From CAZWKX01 sp964633975 (lineage in GTDB: Bacteria; Actinomycetota; Acidimicrobiia; Spongiisociales; UBA11373): a DNA stretch of 60,962 nucleotides. The translations under genes were made by a program, and so were the position numbers. Where the stretch lies: positions 1 to 60,962 of the forward strand of contig CAZWKX010000008.1 in the NCBI GenBank assembly GCA_964633975.1, given 5' to 3'. Below, one piece after another: positions 59,511-60,962 of this stretch (position 1 is its first letter; the number at the start of each line of letters is the position of its first letter). The notes beneath the pieces are model-generated. The model was not told the DNA's origin. It searched no databases and worked only from the letters and a program-made list of their open reading frames with translations.

Positions 59511-60887
59511 CTACCCGCCCTTCCTGGGCCTCTTCTTCCGTTTTGCAGCGTAGCCCCGGATCTCCTTCTGCTGCGAACGCTCGACCGCAAGCGACCCCGG
59601 GGCAACGTCCTTGGTGATGGTTGAGCCGGCGCCGGTATAGGCGTCGTTGCCGATCTCCACCGGGGCCACGAGCATGGTGTCGGACCCGATGAACACCCGA
59701 TCGCCGATAACCGTGTCGTATTTCTCGCGCCCGTCGTAGTTGCAGGTGATCGAGCCCGCCCCCACGTTTGTGTCCTCTCCGATGGTGACGTCGCCCATGT
59801 ACGACAGGTGAGGCACCTTGCTGCCGGACCCGATCCTCGCCTGCTTCGTCTCCACGAACGTCCCCACCTTGGATCCCGGCGCCATGACCGTCCCGGGACG
59901 CAGGCTGGCAAACGGGCCCACCTGGGCATCTTCGCCCACCTCCGCCTCCCGCAGCACCGCATACCACACCCGGGCGCCCGCGCCGATGGTGCTGTCGACG
60001 GCAAAGACGTGGGGCCCCACTTCGGCTCCGGCGACCACCTTCGTTCCTCCGGCGAGCTGCGTGTCGGCATAGAGCCGCACCCCGGCTTCCAGCGCGACCC
60101 CGGCGTCTACGTAGGTGCGCTCCGGGTCCTGCATCCACACACCCGCCCTCATCCAATCCCCGTTGATGCGGCGCCGCATCTGCGCCGCGACGGCGGCGAG
60201 CTGGTCCTGCGAGTTGACCCCCTGCACCTCCAAGGGATCGGCGGCGGCAACGGCGCGCACGGTGCCCGGGGCGGCAAGCGTCTCAATGACGTCGGTGAGG
60301 TAGTACTCGGCCTGATTGTTGTCGGCCTCGACGTCGGCGAGGGCGCCGGCCAATGCGCCCCCATCGAAGGCGTAGGTAGAGACCGCCACCTCGGTGATGC
60401 GGCGCTGCTCTTCGTCGACGTCACGCTCCTCGACGATTTGGACCACCCGGTCGCCGTAGCGGATCACCCGTCCGTAGCCGGTGGGGTCGGGCATCACCGC
60501 GGTCAGCAGGGTCGCCGACGCTCCCTTGGCATGCTCGTCGAGCAGAGCCGACAGGCTGCCCGACAGGAACAGCGGCGTGTCGCCCGGAACGACGAGCACG
60601 GTGTCCCCTGAGACGTCACCTATAGCCTCGAGCGCCACCATGACGGCGTGCCCGGTACCGAGCTGCTCCGACTGGGCCACGACGGTGACGCCCTCGGGCA
60701 GCACCTGCCGCACCATCTCGGCGCCGTGGCCGACGACGACGACAATCTCGTCGGGGCTCAACTCGCTCACCGCATCGACGACCCAGCTGACCAGAGGACG
60801 CCCTGCCACCTCGTAGAGCACCTTGGGCATCTCGGACTGCATTCGTGTGCCCTGGCCGGCCGCCAGGACGATTGCCCGCAGACTCAT
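59511..60887 (-). CDS. glmU: Bifunctional UDP-GlcNAc pyrophosphorylase / GlcN-1-P acetyltransferase
   Basis: Catalyses the last two steps to UDP-GlcNAc for peptidoglycan. The 458-residue protein has an N-terminal nucleotidyltransferase domain (VLAAGQGTRMQSEMPKVL at the start, GTGHAVMVAL at about 76) and a C-terminal left-handed beta-helix of hexapeptide repeats with NVGAGSITCNYDGREKY (about 374-390) and the K-rich tail. ATG 60887 has GAGAGGAG close upstream. tRNA-Gln ends only 21 nt before it, so the two may share a transcript. Confidence 0.96.
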   Translation of the reverse strand: MSLRAIVLAAGQGTRMQSEMPKVLYEVAGRPLVSWVVDAVSELSPDEIVVVVGHGAEMVRQVLPEGVTVVAQSEQLGTGHAVMVALEAIGDVSGDTVLVVPGDTPLFLSGSLSALLDEHAKGASATLLTAVMPDPTGYGRVIRYGDRVVQIVEERDVDEEQRRITEVAVSTYAFDGGALAGALADVEADNNQAEYYLTDVIETLAAPGTVRAVAAADPLEVQGVNSQDQLAAVAAQMRRRINGDWMRAGVWMQDPERTYVDAGVALEAGVRLYADTQLAGGTKVVAGAEVGPHVFAVDSTIGAGARVWYAVLREAEVGEDAQVGPFASLRPGTVMAPGSKVGTFVETKQARIGSGSKVPHLSYMGDVTIGEDTNVGAGSITCNYDGREKYDTVIGDRVFIGSDTMLVAPVEIGNDAYTGAGSTITKDVAPGSLAVERSQQKEIRGYAAKRKKRPRKGG

Positions 60888-60908
60888 CTTCTCCTCTCAT
60901 GGCCGCAG

Positions 60909-60962
60909 CTGGGGGGATCGGGCTCGAACCCATACTTCGGGGACCAAAACCCCGCGTGCTGC
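60909..60962 (-). tRNA. tRNA-Gln (anticodon UUG), 5' part cut by window edge
   Basis: The minus strand shows the end of a D-arm, an anticodon stem CGGGG/CCCCG with loop TTTTGGT (anticodon TTG), a short variable loop, a T-arm with GGTTCGAGCC and acceptor 3' strand CCCCCCA with discriminator G. CCA is not encoded. The T-stem contains one apparent G-G mismatch. The missing 5' third lies beyond the window. Confidence 0.88.

Noticed and set aside
1..60962. CRISPR array, prophage, integron or transposon
   Set aside because: No direct repeat array, integrase, transposase, capsid or terminase gene, or attachment repeats were seen by reading through the window.

Overview
The window is a dense, GC-rich stretch of bacterial chromosome. 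About 56 protein genes, one complete tRNA and one partial tRNA sit on both strands with short gaps. The gene set points to an actinobacterium (Actinomycetota): menaquinone synthesis, a DevR/DevS-type two-component pair, a DUF222/HNH nuclease, a Septum_form lipoprotein pair and a eno-divIC-DUF501-ppx block. The order ppx, DUF501, divIC, eno, mazG, PPIase-like lipoprotein, mfd ... pth, rplY ... prs, glmU, tRNA-Gln resembles, from memory, the Rv1014-Rv1026 neighbourhood of Mycobacterium tuberculosis. Class cannot be fixed from the sequence; a deep-branching uncultured lineage (Acidimicrobiia-like) is a guess. No insertion sequence, prophage, CRISPR array or integron was seen.

Layout. 1-3.3 kb: sufB with the start of a probable sufD, an isolated infA, and thiI. 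3.3-12.8 kb: an ill-defined gap, an alpha/alpha-toroid-like protein, a YihY/BrkB membrane protein, a secreted beta-propeller, an M3 metallopeptidase, a MEMO1-family protein, an atypical SDR and a DUF2157 membrane protein. 12.9-20 kb: menaquinone genes menE, menB, menA, menD, menF and an alpha/beta hydrolase that could act as MenH; menC is not here. 20-28 kb: a CBS-BON protein, a divergent NarL-type regulator/GAF-kinase pair, pyruvate phosphate dikinase and a GNAT/ADP-forming acyl-CoA synthetase fusion. 28.2-34.7 kb: an apparent operon trkA-trkH-mpgP-mgs-ABC-F, joining K+ uptake to the compatible solute mannosylglycerate. 34.7-36.9 kb: a PfkB-type kinase, an RsbRD_N-like protein, tRNA-Leu(UAA) and a GNAT. 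36.9-45.8 kb: the conserved ppx...mfd block. 45.8-51.4 kb: HNH nuclease, lipoprotein, epimerase, pgsA, pth, rplY. 51.5-58.5 kb: an accessory-looking insert between rplY and prs, with zinc-ribbon membrane proteins, two paralogous 4-TM proteins, a SagB-like nitroreductase, an orphan ABC ATPase with a changed H-loop, two tandem septum-formation-like lipoproteins and YjbQ. 58.5-61 kb: prs, glmU and a truncated tRNA-Gln.

The clearest global signal is regulatory. Many first genes have a TANNNT -10 element only 6-10 nt before an ATG or GTG start, with no room for a ribosome binding site, so leaderless transcription looks common. Genes inside operons instead use Shine-Dalgarno sites or 4-bp stop/start overlaps. 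Two operon genes (probable sufD, and pth) have no usual start codon at the conserved N-terminus but do have a CTG placed after an SD-like purine run. Several strong hairpins mark gene ends, one of them inside the yjbQ coding sequence.
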